Shown: positions 26,460-36,361 of the stretch, piece after piece
Position numbering within the stretch: position 1 is the first letter of the stretch
How the letters are laid out: every line of letters begins with the position of its first letter
NCBI GenBank assembly: GCA_001897425.1
Contig: MKSW01000013.1
Coordinates: forward strand, 100,302 to 164,301
Length of the DNA stretch: 64,000 nt
Direction: 5' to 3'
From: Actinobacteria bacterium 69-20
GTDB lineage: Bacteria; Actinomycetota; Actinomycetes; Mycobacteriales; Nakamurellaceae
The notes under the pieces: generated by a model
Seen by the model: only the letters and a program-made list of their open reading frames with translations
What the model was told of the DNA's origin: nothing
Databases searched by the model: none
Position numbers and translations under genes: made by a program

Positions 26460-29135
26460 ATGGCCTCTCGCAATGAGATCGACGATGACGGCGCCGGCCG
26501 TCTTCGCCGTGTGGACGAGGTCCTCGCCGCGACGCAGCGACCGGGCGTCCGGCTGATCCTGCTCACCGGCGAGGCGGGGGTCGGCAAGTCCTTCCTGCTG
26601 GACGGGCTGGCCACGAGACTCGGCGCGGATCGGGCGTGGGGTGTCGCGGCGCTCAAGGAGGTGCCGGGCAGCGCGCTGTCGCACCTGGTCGAGCCCTCAG
26701 GCACGCTGCCCGAGCTGACTCGGGCGGTCTTGCTGCAGGTGGGGCCCAGGCTCTGCGTAGACGACCTGCACCTCGCCGACCCGCTGTCGCTTGCGCTGAT
26801 TGAGCGACTGCTCAGGGAGCCGGGCAGGCTGGTGGTCGCGACGGTCCGCACCCGCAACGGTGAGCTGCCGCCGGCGGTGCGGGAACTGGCACGCGAGCCC
26901 TGGGCGCGTGCGTGCGAGGTGGCGGCGCTCTCCCGCGAGGAACTGGACGCCTTCGCGGCGGGCGAATTGGGCGGACCCGTCGACGCCGGGTTGAGCGAGG
27001 AACTGTGGCGCCGCACCGCCGGCAATCCGTTGTATGCCGGTCAAGTGCTGCGCGCGGCGCAGGCCGGCGGGGCCGTCGCGAGCCGGGCCGGCAGCTGGCA
27101 CGCGACCGCCGCGTTGCCGGTTCCCGCTTCGTTGCAGGATGCGGTCACCGACCAAGTCAGCGCCCTTGGCGACGCGGCAATCGAAGCAGCGCAATGGCTT
27201 TCGGGGCTGGGTGAGATCCCGATCGAGCGGATCGAGCCGAGCGGGCGTGACGACGCCGTACGGCAACTGGTTGACGCGGGAATGGCGCGATTCACCGAGC
27301 GTCCCGACCCGTCGGGGTCGCCTCAGAAGCTGGTGGTGTTTTCGCATCCCCTGTTCCGCGAGGCGGTTTGGGCCAGGACCGATGCGCTGCGTCGCCTGTC
27401 CGTGCTGCGCGAACACGTTGCGGCGGAACGGTCCGAGGCGCGGCCGGACGCGGTGCGGCTCGCCGTCATGGCTCTCGAGGTCGGCGAACCGGTTGCGCCG
27501 GCTGCGCTGTTGGCGGCCGCGCGCCTGGCGGCGGGCGGGACCGGCAGCGCCGGAGTCGAGTCGGCGCTCCGCCTGGCGCAGGCGGCGCTGCGTGACGCGG
27601 ACGGGGAGGTGCGCGTCGAGGCCGCTGCGCTCACGGCCGACGCATTGATGCAGCTGGGCCGGGCCGGCGAGGCGGCGGGGCTGTTGGAGCGCGAACTGGA
27701 ACGGTTGCGGCCGGGGCCGCACGCGATCCTTCTCGCGGGGCTCTTGCATATCGTGATGACCTGGGGTCTCGGTGACGAGCCCGCTGCCGCGACGATGATC
27801 GCGGGGCAGGCCGCGCGCTACTCACGCTGGGCGCCGGCGGTGAGCGAGGTGTTCGGGTTCATTCGGGCCGATGGGTTCACCTATGCCGGGCGCCCTGCCC
27901 AGGCGCTGGCGTTGACCGACCATCTTCGGATCGGCCGCATCTGGCGCGCTCTGGGCAAGCTGACCCCGCTGGGCAGGCTGTTGCCGCAGGTAGAGGCCCG
28001 GATCGTGCAATCCCGCGCCCATGCGCTGACCCAGCTCGCGCGCCCGGCTGAGGCGGCCGAGCTGCTGACCACCGGGAACACCGGCTCCCGCCTCGCGGAA
28101 CTGGAAGAACTCATCCCGAGCTGGCGCGGCAACTACTCGACGATCCTGGCCCACGCCACCCGCGAAGCCGGGAACCCACGTCGCGGCCTCGACCATGCGC
28201 GCGCTGCGTACGCGGCGACGCTGGATACCGGGTTCGTGTGGGGCCGGGCGTGGGCCGCCTGCAATATCGCGGCATGTTGGTTGCAGATCGGCGACCTTGA
28301 TGAAGCAGCCATCTGGGCACGCCGGACGATCGATACCGCCCGGTCCGGGCATCTCGTCGATGCGGAGCGGCTGGCGATCATGCTGCTGTCGGTGGCCGAG
28401 GGTTCGCGGGGTCACGCGCTTTACGCGTCTCTCCTTGACCTCGCGGACACCTTGCCGACGGGGGTTGGCTTCCTGTGGCATCAGCATCCGATCGGGACGG
28501 CGTGGCGGGCCTACGCGGCGGGCCACACGAGCCTGGCGGCCACCGTGTTCGCGGAGGGTTTGGACGTTGCCGAACGGGACGGGGCAGCACTCGCGGTGAT
28601 GTCGCTGTGCCACGAGTGGCTGCGGCTCGGTCGCCCGGTCGCGCTCACCGAGCGGATGCGGGCCGCGACAGCAGATCTGGATCCGGCCTCGACGGGCGCG
28701 TTGACCACGGCGCGCCTCGCCCTGGCCGCCGGCATCGAAAAGGGCGATCCAGGAACGGTTGTCGAGGCCTGCGAGCTATTTGCATCCCACGAGATGCCGC
28801 TGTTCGCCGCGGAGGCGGCGGCCCTGGGCGCGTCCCTGTCCACCGGCCGCGCGCACACCTCGCTCATGCACCGGGCGCGGGCGCTGGCCGCGGAGGTCGG
28901 TTCACCACGGACCCCGCTGCTCGCCCTCCTGGAGCGCGGATGGCAGCCGGATCCGCTCACCACGCGGGAGCGCCTGGTCGCCGAGTTGGCCACGCAGGCG
29001 AGCAATGCGCAGATCGCCGAGCAGTTGCACCTGTCGGTCCGCACGGTCGAAGGGCACCTGGCCCACGTTTACACGAAGCTCGGCATCACGACCCGCCGCG
29101 AACTGCCGGCGGCGCTGGCCGGGGCTCGCACGTAG
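26460..29135 (+). CDS. Large LuxR-family regulator with N-terminal AAA ATPase (LAL/MalT-like)
   Basis: An 891-residue protein with an N-terminal STAND-type ATPase domain (Walker A LLTGEAGVGKSFLL near residue 40; Walker B-like LCVDDLHLADPLSL), a long helical TPR-like region, and a C-terminal LuxR helix-turn-helix (TTRERLVAELATQASNAQIA then LHLSVRTVEGHLAHVY). Such LAL regulators activate distant or neighbouring genes after ligand and ATP binding. There is no clear ribosome-binding site; a GTG at 26454 is an alternative start. The adjacent downstream gene encodes a large surface protein on the same strand, but whether it is a target is unknown. Confidence 0.88.
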   Translation: MASRNEIDDDGAGRLRRVDEVLAATQRPGVRLILLTGEAGVGKSFLLDGLATRLGADRAWGVAALKEVPGSALSHLVEPSGTLPELTRAVLLQVGPRLCVDDLHLADPLSLALIERLLREPGRLVVATVRTRNGELPPAVRELAREPWARACEVAALSREELDAFAAGELGGPVDAGLSEELWRRTAGNPLYAGQVLRAAQAGGAVASRAGSWHATAALPVPASLQDAVTDQVSALGDAAIEAAQWLSGLGEIPIERIEPSGRDDAVRQLVDAGMARFTERPDPSGSPQKLVVFSHPLFREAVWARTDALRRLSVLREHVAAERSEARPDAVRLAVMALEVGEPVAPAALLAAARLAAGGTGSAGVESALRLAQAALRDADGEVRVEAAALTADALMQLGRAGEAAGLLERELERLRPGPHAILLAGLLHIVMTWGLGDEPAAATMIAGQAARYSRWAPAVSEVFGFIRADGFTYAGRPAQALALTDHLRIGRIWRALGKLTPLGRLLPQVEARIVQSRAHALTQLARPAEAAELLTTGNTGSRLAELEELIPSWRGNYSTILAHATREAGNPRRGLDHARAAYAATLDTGFVWGRAWAACNIAACWLQIGDLDEAAIWARRTIDTARSGHLVDAERLAIMLLSVAEGSRGHALYASLLDLADTLPTGVGFLWHQHPIGTAWRAYAAGHTSLAATVFAEGLDVAERDGAALAVMSLCHEWLRLGRPVALTERMRAATADLDPASTGALTTARLALAAGIEKGDPGTVVEACELFASHEMPLFAAEAAALGASLSTGRAHTSLMHRARALAAEVGSPRTPLLALLERGWQPDPLTTRERLVAELATQASNAQIAEQLHLSVRTVEGHLAHVYTKLGITTRRELPAALAGART

Positions 29136-29186
29136 CGGCAGCAAGTAATGGCGGCTCGCAGGTAACGGCGGTTCGCAGGTAGCGGC
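29123..29186 (+). repeat. 17-bp tandem repeat at the end of the LuxR gene
   Basis: Units ggctcgcacgtagcggc (29123), ggctcgcaggtaacggc (29153) and ggttcgcaggtagcggc (29170) differ at one to three positions, with a partial unit between the first two. The first unit contains the stop codon of the LuxR-family gene, so the repeat straddles the gene end. Confidence 0.7.
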
Positions 29187-29306
29187 GGAGCATAGAGCTG
29201 CGGGCTCGGCAGCAAGCGGAAAACAGGTACTCACCACGCATGACGGCGGCGGCCGGTCGTTCCTAACCTGGATCGGCCTGTCGACTGCCCAACCCGAAGA
29301 GGTCCG

Positions 29307-32300
29307 ATGCGTGCACTTGTCCGCGCCGTTGTCGTGGCGGCGCTCGCCGCCATCACCGTCATCCTTCCTGCCGGCCCCGCGCTGGCCGACGAGGATTCGA
29401 TCCGTTTCGTCACCGGCGAGGCGCACGCGACGCTCGGCCCGAACCAGGTGCTGCGGATCGACGGGCGCATCCGGTATTTCAACAACTGTTCGGCACCGGC
29501 CAATGGCGGCGGCATCGACGATTTCGTCTATCCGGCGGCCGACATTTACGTCATCAATTCGGATTTCGACCCGAGTGACGGCGACAATCTCGTCGACGAG
29601 ACGGGCACACCGACGACGATCGTGCAAGCCGGCGGAACGTTCGTGGACGAGATCCTGGCGATTACTCAGCCCAGCGGGTCGCTTCCGGAAGGCGAGTACT
29701 CGATCGTGGTGGACACCTGCCAGAACGGCGTGTTCAACGCGTCCTCCGACCTCTTGCTGCATGACGTGATCTCGGTGCGCTTCCCGCCCGTGTTGCCGCC
29801 GATCGACTCATCGATCATCGCCCTGAAGAACAGCGCGCGGACCGCGTTCGGTACCTGGCAGGACATCTCGCGCCTGTTCGACACGCTGCTCGCCGTGGAC
29901 AAGGCGGCCGGATGCGGCAAGGCCGCGTTCGAGCGCGGCAATGATCTTCAGGACGCGATCCTCGGCTGCCTGGAGGTGATCAACATCTGGGTGGACTCCC
30001 CCGCCATCTCCAAGTGGCTCGAGCTGACGGGGAAAGTGAAAAACGCGGTGCGCTGCAAGAGAAATGACGCCGGCGCGTGTTTCGGGCTGATCTCCGACTT
30101 CTGGGGCCTGGACGGCTCACCGATCCGCACCTACGTCACCTCGGGAGCGAAGAACCTGATCGCGAACCAGGCGAAGGCGTTCTTCGGTATCGCCGCGGAT
30201 CCGCCGCGCGCCGACTATTCTTCGCCGAGTTCGGTGATCCAGCCGGACCTGCCCATCCCGCAGGTGCAGGGCGACGGTTCGATCTTCGACGGAGTGTCGC
30301 AGTGGGCGACCGCGCTGGAACGCGAACAACTCATGTGGACGGCCCTGCTCGCGGCGGTCGAGCGTTATCAGGGCGCGCAGGCCGCCGGCGACGTCGCCGA
30401 TGCAGTGGCGCAGGCCCGTTCCGCCGCCAACCTGGCCGACGCGCTCGCGGACGCGTCACCGGTGACCGCAAATCTATTGGCCTCCTGGTTCGACACCGTG
30501 CACACCAAGATCCCCGATTTCGACAGGATCACCCAGACAGGCTGCTCCGACCTGCACCGGTACGACACGTCCGGGTTCAGCCCGTCGGAGGACCGCGCGC
30601 TGCGGAACTGGGGCGTTGCCGGGGCGGCCCGCAACCGATGGCTGGATGCGCTACGCGGCGAGACGGAGTGCTTCCTGAGCGCCCCGTTCATGAACACGGG
30701 CCCGGTGGCCGCTCTGGTGGGAGGCCAAGGCGCGCAGTCGGCCACACTGCATGCCACCGCCACCGCCCTGCGGTCCATCGCAGACTCGGTCACGGGGCCG
30801 GATGCTGCGGGGGTGCCGACCATCACGCTGCCCGCGGCGACCAACGCTGCGGTGGGCACGCCGGTCACCGTGACCGCGGTGGCGACACCTGGATCCACCG
30901 TCACCTGGGATCTGGACAACGACGGGGTCTTCGATGACGCGACCGGGCCTTCGGCGACGATCACCTATGCCATGGCGGGGCACCGGGCGGTCGCTGCCAA
31001 GGCCACGAAGGCGGTTGGCGTGGCGGTCACGGCCCATGCCCTGGTCGACGTCATACTCGCCAACCGGCCGCCGGTGATCGACTCGTTCACTCCCGCCGGC
31101 ATCGACGGCCGACCGTATGCCACGACCGCGGTCGGCGCCGCGCAGACGTTCACCGTCGCGGCGTCCGACCCGGAGAGCGAACCACTGCGCTACGACTGGT
31201 TCGTCGACGGCGATCGGCAGGACGGCGCCACAGGACCTTCGCTCACGGTGACGCCGAACGCGACCGATCGCGGCCCGCACACGGTGAGCGTCCAGGTGCA
31301 GGACCCGAACCCCGGCAACGTCGTCACCCGGGCATGGCGTTGGCAGGTCGATGACGCCGACCGCGACCGCGACGGCTGGGCGGACAACCCCGTTGCCGAC
31401 TGCAACGACACCAACCCTGCCGTGCACCCCGGCCAGGTGGAGGTCCTGTTCAACGGGTGGGACGACGACTGCAACGCCGCAACCCCGGACCGACCCATCG
31501 ACCTCGGCGACGGCGGTGACGTGTGGGCGTGGGGCCAGTTCTACGGAAGCGGGCACGGCGACACAGCCGTCCCCGGCCCGAACGGCGTGCACGGCGCGGT
31601 GCAGATAGCCGGGAGCTTCCGCCTCGGATACGCGCTGCTGAGCGACGGCACGGTCCGGGGTTGGGGCATGGGCGGAAACGGCCTGACCGGCATCTCGCCG
31701 ACCGGCAAGGTTTACGGCCTGGGTAGCGCGTCCGGCGAACTGAGCGGCGTGACCGGCCTGACGGAGTCCACCTCGGCAGTGTTCTTTCATCTGTCCGACG
31801 GGCATGTCGCCTCCGTCGGCGACGAAACAGGCGGGTATGCGGCCGGGCAGCTCGGCGCGGGCATCGGGCTCTACGGCCGCAATTATCCCGACTACGTACT
31901 CGGCCCGGATACCGACCGGGACGGCGCGGCCGACCCGCTCGGCAGTGTGGTGAAGGTGTGGAACATCGGCGGTGCGGGACTCGCGCAGCAGGCCGACGGG
32001 ACCCTGCTGCAGTGGGGTTCGCGCCAGTGCGCGGACGCGGGGTGGGGCGCGCGACCCGTGGTCTACGCGGCGGTGCCGGAACCCGACCTGACTGCGAAGC
32101 TGCCCGGTCTGGTGCAGGCCGTCGGATCCATCAACAACCCCGGGTCGGCCATGTTCCGCCTGGCTGATGGGAGCGTGAAGGCCTGCGGCGCAGAACGCAC
32201 CGGGGGGTCCGAGTACACGTTCAACCGACTCCTGCCGTTCGGCGCGTTCGGGCCCGACAATCCCGCCGTGGACGTGGCGACGCGAGGTAACGAGTGGTGG

Positions 32301-33995
32301 GTCGTCACGGCCTCCGGCGAGGTGTGGGTGAAGACCTGGGATGCAGGCGTGTTGGGGGTCCCGGGCTGCACCCCGGCCCTATGCCCCGCGGGCAAGCTGT
32401 TCCAGCTACCGGTACCAGGCGGCGCGCGCGTCGCAGACGTTGACGCCGACGGCGACACCATCCAGCTGCGCCGGGCGGACGGCACCCTCGTCACGTGGGG
32501 TGGGAACACCTACTGGAACACCGGTCACCCCACACCCACCAACAACGTTCCTGCCGTCATCCCCGCGCAGCTGGAGATCGACGGCTATGTGCTGGAGAGC
32601 CACTCCAGCATCTGGAACGGCTATGCGCTCGTCATCCCCTCGGCGCGGGTCGCGGCGTCCGGCTGGGTTCCGCCGCAACCGGACGTGACGGTTTCCGCGG
32701 TGGGCGGCACCGGTCCGGAGGGCGGGTCGGCCACCGCGGGAGTGCGGTTGAACCGCTCGGCCAGCGGCGACCTGACCGTGTCCTGGCGCTTCGGCGACGC
32801 GACCGGCGAGGTCGCGGTCCCGGCCGGGGACACCGAAGCCGATATTCCGTTGACATTGCCTGCGCCGGACGGTGTTTGGGGCATCGACCGGCATCAGCCG
32901 TTGATGCTCACGAGCGTGTCCGCGAACGCGTCGCTCGGCGACGAGAACGCGGATATGACGATCACCGACACCGATCCGGTGCCGACTCTGACGGTGTCGC
33001 CGGACTCTGTGTCGGAAGGTGACGGCGCGCTCACGGCAGCGACCATCACCGTGGGGCTCTCTCACCCGGCGGGCATCGATCTGGTGGCTCACGTGACCTC
33101 GACCGACGGCACCGCCGCCGCGGGGGTCGACTACAAGCCGTTGGCCGTCGACGTACCGATCCCCGCCGGGACCACTTCGGTGACCGCGCCCCTCGTGCTG
33201 CTGGGCAACGCGGTTCCTCAGCCCGACCGCGCGTTCACCGTGGCCGTCGCCGTCGCTGTCCCTGTCGCCGGCACGGGCGGCGCCGAGTCGACGTCAGCGG
33301 TCGGCTCCACGAGTCGCCAGGTCGGCATCGTCGATGACGATCCGCTCGCGCTTCGCGCGAACAGCGTCATCGTCGCTGCCGGCGATACCGCGACCGTCTC
33401 GATCACCTCCCCAACCCTGCCGGCCGGCGAGCAGGTCACGGTCGATTGGGCGACCGCGGACGGCACCGCACTCGCCGGGCGCGACTACACGGCCGCGTCC
33501 GGCACGCTCACCCTCGCACCCGCGGCGGGCGGCGGCGGGAAAGGGATCATCACCGTGCCGACGGCGCTGCTCACCGCGGCGAGCGACGCGGAACGCGGGC
33601 ATCATCTTGCGCTCACACTCTCCGCACGCACGGCGGGACGCCCCGTGCTCGGCCCGACATCCGCCACGATCGTCATCACTCGCCGGCTTGATCGGGAGTC
33701 GCAGCCGGATCCCGGACCCGTCACACCGCCGGTCACACCGAACGGTGCCACAACGACACCGGAGACAACCCCGACGACCGGCGCTTCTTCCGGGGCCGTC
33801 ACCGGCAGCTTCCAGGTGCTGGCCGACGACGCGGGCTTCAGCGAAGTCGAAAACATCAACGGAGAGCTGGCCACCACGGGGCCGCCCGTCGTGCCACAGG
33901 CGCTCCTCTTGGCAGCGTTGGCGCTCCTGGCCGGGATCGGACTCGCCCGGGCCGCACGCCGAAGGCGACGGAACCCGGCCCGAAGCGGCCGGTAA
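29307..33995 (+). CDS. Giant surface protein with RCC1-like propeller, Calx-beta repeats and LATTG sorting signal
   Basis: A 1562-residue exported protein. A Sec signal peptide (residues 1-30) is followed by an unrecognised N-terminal region to about 500, PKD/Ig-like domains (about 505-680), a MopE-type metal-binding segment (DRDRDGWADNPVADCNDTNP, about 683-728), RCC1-like propeller repeats (about 735-1115; VWAWGQFYGSG, RGWGMGGNG, LVTWGGNTYW) and Calx-beta repeats (about 1125-1460; TSTDGTAAAGVDYKPL, DWATADGTALAGRDY). It ends with a Pro/Thr linker, L1521ATTG, a hydrophobic helix and an Arg-rich tail. LAxTG is the motif known for class E sortases. Wall anchoring is therefore predicted; adhesion or metal/calcium binding is possible. 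Confidence 0.85.
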   Translation: MRALVRAVVVAALAAITVILPAGPALADEDSIRFVTGEAHATLGPNQVLRIDGRIRYFNNCSAPANGGGIDDFVYPAADIYVINSDFDPSDGDNLVDETGTPTTIVQAGGTFVDEILAITQPSGSLPEGEYSIVVDTCQNGVFNASSDLLLHDVISVRFPPVLPPIDSSIIALKNSARTAFGTWQDISRLFDTLLAVDKAAGCGKAAFERGNDLQDAILGCLEVINIWVDSPAISKWLELTGKVKNAVRCKRNDAGACFGLISDFWGLDGSPIRTYVTSGAKNLIANQAKAFFGIAADPPRADYSSPSSVIQPDLPIPQVQGDGSIFDGVSQWATALEREQLMWTALLAAVERYQGAQAAGDVADAVAQARSAANLADALADASPVTANLLASWFDTVHTKIPDFDRITQTGCSDLHRYDTSGFSPSEDRALRNWGVAGAARNRWLDALRGETECFLSAPFMNTGPVAALVGGQGAQSATLHATATALRSIADSVTGPDAAGVPTITLPAATNAAVGTPVTVTAVATPGSTVTWDLDNDGVFDDATGPSATITYAMAGHRAVAAKATKAVGVAVTAHALVDVILANRPPVIDSFTPAGIDGRPYATTAVGAAQTFTVAASDPESEPLRYDWFVDGDRQDGATGPSLTVTPNATDRGPHTVSVQVQDPNPGNVVTRAWRWQVDDADRDRDGWADNPVADCNDTNPAVHPGQVEVLFNGWDDDCNAATPDRPIDLGDGGDVWAWGQFYGSGHGDTAVPGPNGVHGAVQIAGSFRLGYALLSDGTVRGWGMGGNGLTGISPTGKVYGLGSASGELSGVTGLTESTSAVFFHLSDGHVASVGDETGGYAAGQLGAGIGLYGRNYPDYVLGPDTDRDGAADPLGSVVKVWNIGGAGLAQQADGTLLQWGSRQCADAGWGARPVVYAAVPEPDLTAKLPGLVQAVGSINNPGSAMFRLADGSVKACGAERTGGSEYTFNRLLPFGAFGPDNPAVDVATRGNEWWVVTASGEVWVKTWDAGVLGVPGCTPALCPAGKLFQLPVPGGARVADVDADGDTIQLRRADGTLVTWGGNTYWNTGHPTPTNNVPAVIPAQLEIDGYVLESHSSIWNGYALVIPSARVAASGWVPPQPDVTVSAVGGTGPEGGSATAGVRLNRSASGDLTVSWRFGDATGEVAVPAGDTEADIPLTLPAPDGVWGIDRHQPLMLTSVSANASLGDENADMTITDTDPVPTLTVSPDSVSEGDGALTAATITVGLSHPAGIDLVAHVTSTDGTAAAGVDYKPLAVDVPIPAGTTSVTAPLVLLGNAVPQPDRAFTVAVAVAVPVAGTGGAESTSAVGSTSRQVGIVDDDPLALRANSVIVAAGDTATVSITSPTLPAGEQVTVDWATADGTALAGRDYTAASGTLTLAPAAGGGGKGIITVPTALLTAASDAERGHHLALTLSARTAGRPVLGPTSATIVITRRLDRESQPDPGPVTPPVTPNGATTTPETTPTTGASSGAVTGSFQVLADDAGFSEVENINGELATTGPPVVPQALLLAALALLAGIGLARAARRRRRNPARSGR

Positions 33996-34043
33996 TAGCT
34001 CAAGGACCGACTCGCGTGCACCGCAGCCACCGGGCGAGACCGC

Positions 34044-35834
34044 CTACTTCTGCCGGTCGAGAGTCACCTCACCGTACGGGGTTTGGACCGAGATCACGTC
34101 TCCGGAGCAGGTGAACGCGGTGTTCGGCTGCAGGGCGGCGTGGTAGTCCATCGGCACGTTCATATGCATGCCGCTGACGTCGACGGTCGCCTTGGCCTGC
34201 ACCCCGGCTTTGAGCCCGGCGATCACGTACTGGCCCGCGCCGGTGCGCTTCCACGTGCCGGTGTCCTTGCCGCCGTAGACGACCGTCATATTCCCCTGCG
34301 AGACGGTGGTCTCGATGGTGAAGCCGTTGAAGGTGAACTCGAACGTGCCGTCCTTGCGGTAGGTGGTGAGAATAGGCCCGCCGGTCGCCTTCATGTCGGC
34401 GCCGTTCTGGGCCGCGACCGGTCCGACGACGGAGGTCCACGACTCGTTGCTCATGGCCCAGGTGCCGACCACGCATTCGCCGGTCGTCAGCGTCATCTGT
34501 TCCTTGCCCACCCCCCGCAACGAGCGGGCCACGAAATCGACGGTGCCCTTCTCGTCCACCTTCTCCGCGCTGGTGTACGTGAACGTGGCGGTGGGGTTGG
34601 CCGGCTGCTTCTTCCCCTCCGGCGAGACGGACTTGGTCCCGCTGGAGAGTTTCGCCTGCACCGTGCCTTTGGCCTGCGCGCCGTCCAGCGCCGAGACCGG
34701 GGTCGAGTCGATGGTCACCTCGGTGTCGGTGGCCAGCCCGTCCGGGCCGTCCGAGGGCTTGAGGCCCAGCTTGACGCACTTGCCGCGCTCGATCGTCTTC
34801 TTCAGGGCCTCGGTGACATTCTTGCCCTGGAAATCCTTCGACATGGCGGCGACATAGGCCCAGCCCTGGCCGTCCTTGGTGGCCTGGGCCGATCCGTCCC
34901 CGGGCAGGCTCCCAGAAAGCTCCTCGCCGGCCCCGGCGGACCCGCCGTTCTGGTACTGGAACTCCGTGTCGGTGCTGACGATCTGCGCATCATCGTCCAG
35001 CTGCGCGGTGACGCCGACGATCCAGCTGCCGTGGTAGTTGCCGCCGCCGGTCTTCGAGACGGAGTCGATCTCGAAGGTGTAGACCACCCGCATCTTGCCC
35101 TTCGGGTTCGGGCACATCTCCGAGTCCTTCTTCATGGTGATCTCGGTCTTGACCTGGTCGTTCTCGTACGGCTGGAGATGCACGGTGCTGGAGACGTTGT
35201 TGTCATCGATACTTGCGGTGTTCTTCGGGTTCGACGGGTCCGCGATCTCGCCGCGCTGGCCGCCGGCCCACTCGTCGCCGCCGAAATCCTGGCCGCCGCC
35301 CAGCGGTGCGCCGTACGCCTCGCCGAGGCCCACCTGCGTCTTCGGGTCGTTAATGCTGCCCGAGTCGCCGTCCCGCAGCGCGCTCACTGCCCGGCGCAGG
35401 CCCGGTGCGCCCAGTTGCTTGTCGAACCACGCCGCCTGGTCGAGCAGGATCTGCGCGTAGGTCTCCCGCCCGCCGACCGCGGCGACCAGCCCCGATTCCT
35501 CGCCGCGGCGCAGCTCGAAGGCCATCGACGCCCGGCGCAGCCACTGCTCCTGCTCCTGCGGCGACATCCGCAGCACCGCCGGCAGATCCGCGGCCGTCGC
35601 GTCGCCGGGGTCGACGGTGCGCTCCCCGGCTCCCGATGCCGTACTGCCCGAACCACCTCCCTGGCCCGACCCGGTCGATGACGCGCTCGTCGCATCGGCC
35701 CGCACGCCACTACCCTCCACTGCCGACGTGCACGCGGCGAGCGCGAGCAGGGCCGTCATACTCGTCGCCAGCAGGATTCGGGCCGGGCCGTGGGGCCGGG
35801 TTACGCGCCCGGCTGCGCGTGGGGTTGTCCGCAT
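34044..35834 (-). CDS. Large lipoprotein of unknown function
   Basis: A 596-residue protein with a lipoprotein signal: a basic n-region, a hydrophobic core (ILLATSMTALLALAAC) and lipobox Cys near residue 35. A Ser/Gly/Thr-rich linker follows, then soluble domains with repeated beta-strand patterns and no enzyme motif that I can identify. Segments such as GTWAMSNESWTSVVGPVAAQ and GTWKRTGAGQYVIAGLKAG resemble lipocalin-like repeats, but no named family is assigned. The start at 35834 gives a plausible signal length; an ATG at 35870 would lengthen it. It converges with the giant surface protein gene across 48 bp and may be anchored on the outer face of the membrane. Confidence 0.8.
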   Translation of the reverse strand: MRTTPRAAGRVTRPHGPARILLATSMTALLALAACTSAVEGSGVRADATSASSTGSGQGGGSGSTASGAGERTVDPGDATAADLPAVLRMSPQEQEQWLRRASMAFELRRGEESGLVAAVGGRETYAQILLDQAAWFDKQLGAPGLRRAVSALRDGDSGSINDPKTQVGLGEAYGAPLGGGQDFGGDEWAGGQRGEIADPSNPKNTASIDDNNVSSTVHLQPYENDQVKTEITMKKDSEMCPNPKGKMRVVYTFEIDSVSKTGGGNYHGSWIVGVTAQLDDDAQIVSTDTEFQYQNGGSAGAGEELSGSLPGDGSAQATKDGQGWAYVAAMSKDFQGKNVTEALKKTIERGKCVKLGLKPSDGPDGLATDTEVTIDSTPVSALDGAQAKGTVQAKLSSGTKSVSPEGKKQPANPTATFTYTSAEKVDEKGTVDFVARSLRGVGKEQMTLTTGECVVGTWAMSNESWTSVVGPVAAQNGADMKATGGPILTTYRKDGTFEFTFNGFTIETTVSQGNMTVVYGGKDTGTWKRTGAGQYVIAGLKAGVQAKATVDVSGMHMNVPMDYHAALQPNTAFTCSGDVISVQTPYGEVTLDRQK

Positions 35835-36047
35835 TTTCGGGAGGATAGGACGCCCAGCGCCGCGGCACATGCGTGCCGACTACCTATTTTTCGAGTATGA
35901 CGAGCCGGCCGACCGGCGGAGCCGGTGACGTCCCCTGGAGTGGTGGAGATTCCGGCTGGGTTGCTGGCGTCGTAGACGTTGGTGAGCCATCGTGCAACGG
36001 TCAGGTGAGAACCGGCTAAAGCTACCCACAGAAGGACACAACGCACG

Positions 36048-36361
36048 ATGGCTCTTGGCCAGTCTGCCCTCCTCGAGCTCCTCGGGGAACTGAAACCAAC
36101 CGAGGTCATCGACCGGATCCGGACCGCGACCGAAAGGCTCTACCAGGAATGACCGACGCGGAAGCGGCCGCGTTCATCAGCACGGCCTCGCACCAAACAA
36201 CGCCGGTAAGCGGGTACTCGGTCGGGGTCCGCGGCACAGCTCAGAGAACCGCAATGAAGATCCCCGGCATGGGCTGCTGGCTCCGCGCCGACGACGTGCG
36301 TCGAGTCATCGCCTATTCGCAGGCGACGCCATCCCCGTCACGGTCGAGCCCCGCCCGGTAG
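36048..36361 (+). pseudogene. IS256-family transposase 5' remnant, frameshifted
   Basis: An ATG behind AAGGA starts MALGQSALLELLGELKPTEV and ends at a TGA at 36152 after 34 residues. This is the usual start of actinobacterial IS256 transposases (MALSQSALLELL...). The next frame continues the alignment from 36149 (TDAEAAAFISTASHQTTPV, later AMKIPGM, cf. DLELKIPKL), so one frameshift separates two halves. The rest of the transposase is missing. A 12-bp inverted repeat (GAGCCATCGTGC at 35984-35995 and its complement at 36043-36054) brackets the leader. The 3' end overlaps the convergent excalibur gene. Confidence 0.65.

Noticed and set aside
36149..36361. 70-codon open frame as a separate gene
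   Set aside because: It continues an IS256 transposase alignment after a frameshift, so it was described as part of the remnant.
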